Origin: Porphyromonas catoniae ATCC 51270
GTDB lineage: Bacteria > Bacteroidota > Bacteroidia > Bacteroidales > Porphyromonadaceae
Reading direction: 5' to 3'
Length of the DNA stretch: 64,000 bases
Assembly: GCF_000565015.1 (NCBI RefSeq)
Contig: NZ_JDFF01000024.1
Span: forward strand, 124,001-188,000
The position numbers and the translations under genes were made by a program. Positions 61,595 to 64,000 of the stretch are shown here, piece after piece (within the stretch, counting starts at the first letter, position 1; each line of letters opens with the position of its first letter). The notes under the pieces were generated by a model. It did not search any database and was not told where the DNA came from. It worked only from the letters and a program-made list of their open reading frames with translations.

Positions 61595-62359
61595 TTAGAG
61601 TAGAGCAAAGTTTGTAGGGGAAGGGGTAGGTGACGCAAGTAGGGTCTGGTAGATACGCAAAGAAGCCCATGCATCAAGTGCTGCATAATGAATCTGAGCA
61701 GGACTAAGTACCTTGTCCTCCCAGTTGCTCATACGCTGTGCCTTGCTCATCCTCTCGGCAAATATGATGGCATATATCTTCAGTAGACTCAGCTCACGTA
61801 TACCATATCCACCACAGAGTCTCTGGAGCTCTACGAAGGAAGCTGGAGTGAAGGTCTCTCGACGATTGAGGGCAGATAGGTCATCCTTTAGACTTAGCCC
61901 TACTTTCAGGATGGATGGATCCTCAAGTAGGCCAATCAATGACTTGGTGAGCCCAATCGTATTAAGACGAAAGAGGAAACACTCCTCATCCGTTGCAATC
62001 TGTAGTAGAGATACATCATAGCGCACACCTGCCTTGAAGCTCGGGCGGGTCTCGGTATCTATTCCGACACAAGAGGCTCTACGTATCTTGGCCACAGCCT
62101 TACGTGCATCGAGCTTCGTATCGATGACGTGAAGCGGAACAGGGCATTTAGCTATGGGGAGATGACTTAGTTCGTCATCGCTGATGGTAGCAGGGTAGAG
62201 CTGCGTGAGGGTGAATGGTTGTGTAGCCTTACGCCGTCTTTCGGGGCGTAGGGGGGTCTCTTCTTGGACTTGAGGGGAGCGTGCTTTTGCTCTATTAGAA
62301 GAGGTCTTCGTAGAGCTTTTCGCTACCTTCCTCTGTGTCGATGTAGTCTTCTTCGTCAT
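61595..62359 (-). CDS. 3'-5' exonuclease, DEDDy type (RNase D-like)
   Basis: 254 residues. A basic N-terminal tail (1-45, Lys/Ser/Thr-rich) precedes a DnaQ/RNase D-like domain: GIDTETRPSF (D and E), VGLSLKDDLSAL (second Asp), LSKAQRMSNWED, and HYAALDAWASL (Tyr and last Asp). No HRDC domain, so it is a stand-alone exonuclease of DNA or RNA; its substrate is unknown. It overlaps the DUF5063 gene by 65 bases and lies 5 bp before rlmI. Confidence 0.88.
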   Translation of the reverse strand: MTKKTTSTQRKVAKSSTKTSSNRAKARSPQVQEETPLRPERRRKATQPFTLTQLYPATISDDELSHLPIAKCPVPLHVIDTKLDARKAVAKIRRASCVGIDTETRPSFKAGVRYDVSLLQIATDEECFLFRLNTIGLTKSLIGLLEDPSILKVGLSLKDDLSALNRRETFTPASFVELQRLCGGYGIRELSLLKIYAIIFAERMSKAQRMSNWEDKVLSPAQIHYAALDAWASLRIYQTLLASPTPSPTNFALL

Positions 62360-62897
62360 CCGTTAAGCTGAGCAATTGTGTATGTACTCGATGAAGTGCC
62401 GTGAGTGCCTCCAGCAGGCGTGCTCCCGTATAGGTACGAAAGTAGAATAGGCACCGACCGATAGCAGCCGGGAGTGCCTCTTCGTTCTCATCACGCAGTA
62501 TCCCGAGCAGGTTTACTGTCTGCTGATAGACATCTGCCATACACTCGGAGACAAATGATGCTAGAGGGGTATCACTATACTGCATATCCTCTGCCTGACA
62601 GGAGAGGAAACTATCCTCCTCGCCGAGTAGCCCTGCCAGACGCAGACGCACGGTCTCGTACGTCTCCTCGGTCACAAACTCCTCAATATAATCCTGCTCT
62701 GGACTGTAGAGATAGTCTGGCAGACGTAGGGTGGAGAGATAAAGCTGAGGAAGAATCAAGACAGTCTCATGGACGAACTGACGTTTCTCAAAGGCTGAGG
62801 CCTGCTCCATAAGACCTGCGAACTTTACACCCACAGCAGCGAACTCTAGTACCTCCTGGGTATACAAGCTCTTGATCGGTTGTTCCTTCGATTCCAT
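62295..62897 (-). CDS. DUF5063-like helical protein
   Basis: 200 residues, predicted all-helical and acidic, with VLEFAAVGVKFAGLMEQ, LILPQLYLSTLRLPDYLY and VSECMADVYQQTVNLLGILRD. This matches the Bacteroidetes DUF5063 proteins, which often sit before a 3'-5' exonuclease gene. The acidic C-terminus (DDEEDYIDTEEGSEKLYEDLF) overlaps the exonuclease start. Function unknown. The promoter ends 7 bp before the ATG, so the transcript would be leaderless. Confidence 0.87.
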   Translation of the reverse strand: MESKEQPIKSLYTQEVLEFAAVGVKFAGLMEQASAFEKRQFVHETVLILPQLYLSTLRLPDYLYSPEQDYIEEFVTEETYETVRLRLAGLLGEEDSFLSCQAEDMQYSDTPLASFVSECMADVYQQTVNLLGILRDENEEALPAAIGRCLFYFRTYTGARLLEALTALHRVHTQLLSLTDDEEDYIDTEEGSEKLYEDLF

Positions 62898-62904
62898 ACG
62901 GGTA

Positions 62905-62912
62905 CAAAGGTA
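62905..62912 (-). promoter_or_regulatory. Putative -7 element of the DUF5063-exonuclease-rlmI unit
   Basis: TACCTTTG on the minus strand (TAnnTTTG). Array I begins 54 bp upstream. Confidence 0.55.
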
Positions 62913-62966
62913 CCGTTTATTCTCGTAATAGGCTAGGGTAGGGGAGCCTTAGAGCATCGAACATGT

Positions 62967-63077
62967 TTCCCTAGCAAGGAAGGAAAAGGAAACCCTTGCA
63001 AGGACGATCGTGAGATCCTTGCAAGGGTTAAACAAGTGACCCATGCTAGGGTCTGAAGGGAAGACCTAGCATGGGTC
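62967..63077. repeat. Palindrome array I: five units, 23-24-bp period
   Basis: Palindromes are centred on GC at 62974.5, 62998.5, 63021.5, 63045.5 and 63069.5. Sequences are CCCTAGCAAGG, CCTTGCAAGG (twice), GACCCATGCTAGGGTC and GACCTAGCATGGGTC. Spacers are about 8 bp. Two sub-families (CCTTGCAAGG and GACCC..GGGTC) occur side by side. Confidence 0.9.
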
Positions 63078-63158
63078 ACATCGCATTGCTCTTTAGAGTA
63101 GAGAGCTACGGCCTCTAAGGCGTGGTATCGCTACCCTCGGATAGCAACAGTGATATGC

Positions 63159-64000
63159 CTAAGGGGCATCAGGCGTGAACATAGGGTCCCAGGCAGGGAG
63201 CTGTATAGGCTTCGCCTTCAGTAGCTCAAGGACCTTGTCCGTAGCGTATTTCTTATTCACTACCAGACGGAAGGTATAGGCATCAAACCAAGCATCGGTC
63301 ATGATGATGTGTCCCTTCACCCCGGTCGTCTCACCCCAGCTATTCTCTACTTTCCACTTGGTTGGCTTTTGGGTCTTTGGGTCAATGTCTACAGCCTTGA
63401 GCGTCATAGCGTGTGTAGAGCCACTATCAAAAGTCTGAATACGCTCAGCCTTAGTCATGTCAAAAGGATAGCCTAGGAGCGAAGCATAGTCATAGTTGTC
63501 CAGTGCTGCTATGCCTTTTGTCCGATCGAGCTCACGTCCCACATCACAGGAATAATACATCATCGTATTATCCTTTAGTGAAGCGATGGCCATCTGCTTA
63601 ATCTCATCCATCGGGAGGTTTACATAGGTCCAGTTCTTCCCATCGTAAGCGTGGCGGTCGAAGTCTATTTCATAAACCTTGTGATAGGGACGTGAAGGAT
63701 CGTTCATAAGCATGACGAATTGGTCTCGCATATCTACACCGACAAACCGCTTATAGAATGACTGTGGCGTATAGGTGTCTGTAGAGATGACCTTGCCCTT
63801 TGCATCGCGTAGTGTGTAGATAAAGCTTGTTGGAGGGACACCTAGGTTCAGACTGAGGATACGGTAAATCTGCTTGAGACAAACCTCCTTACGTGCACGG
63901 AGCTGTGCAAGACTTTCCCCCGAAGCAGAGGCTTTGCGGATCTGCATACCTGCCTGACGGAGTGTGCGGGCGATCATCTTGCCCATAAGCCGAGTGTCGT
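63159..64000 (-). CDS. Bleomycin hydrolase/aminopeptidase C-type cysteine peptidase, C-terminal part
   Basis: The open frame runs off the window end; reading on from 63986 gives further codons (DTRL before MGKMIARTLRQ), so the ATG there is internal. The part present has the catalytic His and Asn of the papain-like C1B family (STHAMTLKAVDI and WKVENSWGE) and the region CDVGRELDRTKGI. The active-site Cys lies outside the window. About 280 residues are present of the usual 450 or so. It cleaves N-terminal residues from peptides. An N-terminal signal, which some Bacteroidetes members have, cannot be assessed. Confidence 0.9.
   Translation of the reverse strand, partial: DTRLMGKMIARTLRQAGMQIRKASASGESLAQLRARKEVCLKQIYRILSLNLGVPPTSFIYTLRDAKGKVISTDTYTPQSFYKRFVGVDMRDQFVMLMNDPSRPYHKVYEIDFDRHAYDGKNWTYVNLPMDEIKQMAIASLKDNTMMYYSCDVGRELDRTKGIAALDNYDYASLLGYPFDMTKAERIQTFDSGSTHAMTLKAVDIDPKTQKPTKWKVENSWGETTGVKGHIIMTDAWFDAYTFRLVVNKKYATDKVLELLKAKPIQLPAWDPMFTPDAP

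Noticed and set aside
61590-61670. Longer rlmI start
   Set aside because: It would lie inside the exonuclease gene and adds residues without PUA-domain likeness; the ATG at 61589 is 5 bp after the exonuclease stop.

Overview
The window looks like a chromosomal segment of a Porphyromonas-like member of the Bacteroidales. The evidence is: repeated -7 promoter elements of the form TAnnTTTG (the Bacteroidetes primary sigma consensus) and few Shine-Dalgarno sites; a fused alpha-beta branched-chain 2-oxoacid dehydrogenase E1; families confined to this group (DUF3256-like, DUF5063-like, a small tail-anchored protein before mutL); and a trypanosomatid-type Cys loop in IMP dehydrogenase. Species assignment is inference.

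Layout. 0-6.3 kb: SurA-like chaperone, LptA/OstA-like protein, a small membrane protein and MutL, all rightward. 6.4-14.3 kb: a PH-like membrane protein, an HU-like protein, then a tightly packed six-gene export operon (TolC, HlyD, two ABC-2 permeases, an ABC ATPase, an FtsX-type permease). 14.4-20.9 kb: second HU-like protein, RuvX, deformylase, TPR protein, small winged helix, a methyltransferase-like protein, a membrane protein, and a secreted Cys/Lys-rich protein. 21-27.8 kb: lipoprotein; leftward operon lpd-E2-E1-flavodoxin. 28-37.7 kb: mannose-1-phosphate guanylyltransferase, then a leftward run lptG-ribBA-guaB-miaA-kdsA-DUF3256-coiled-coil protein. 38-43.6 kb: glycosyltransferases GT2 and GT4, flippase, AroC, SlyD and tRNA-Arg(CCG). 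44-50.6 kb: B12-dependent ribonucleotide reductase, HtpG, dGTPase. 50.7-53.7 kb: a small accessory island (PLD-family nuclease, small membrane protein, third HU-like protein, TIR-like effector). 53.8-64 kb: MnmE, MBOAT plus two SGNH proteins (surface O-acylation), Upp, RlmI-like methyltransferase, DEDDy exonuclease, DUF5063 protein, and the C-terminal part of a bleomycin-hydrolase-type peptidase running off the end.

The most striking feature is not a gene. At least eight intergenic regions carry arrays of 3-8 short palindromes (about 13-16 bp) separated by about 8 bp, giving an almost exact 22-24 bp period. A ninth region has a 22-bp-period array in inverted orientation, and a tenth is a degenerate candidate. 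The palindrome sequence is specific to each locus, except that two pairs of loci share one. Within arrays the half-sites change in a compensatory way. Arrays sit at gene 5' sides and are absent from all four convergent intergenic regions. All three HU-like genes in the window adjoin one. I regard this as the best candidate for an undescribed system, possibly a family of multimeric operator-like sites or a self-propagating repeat; its function is unknown.
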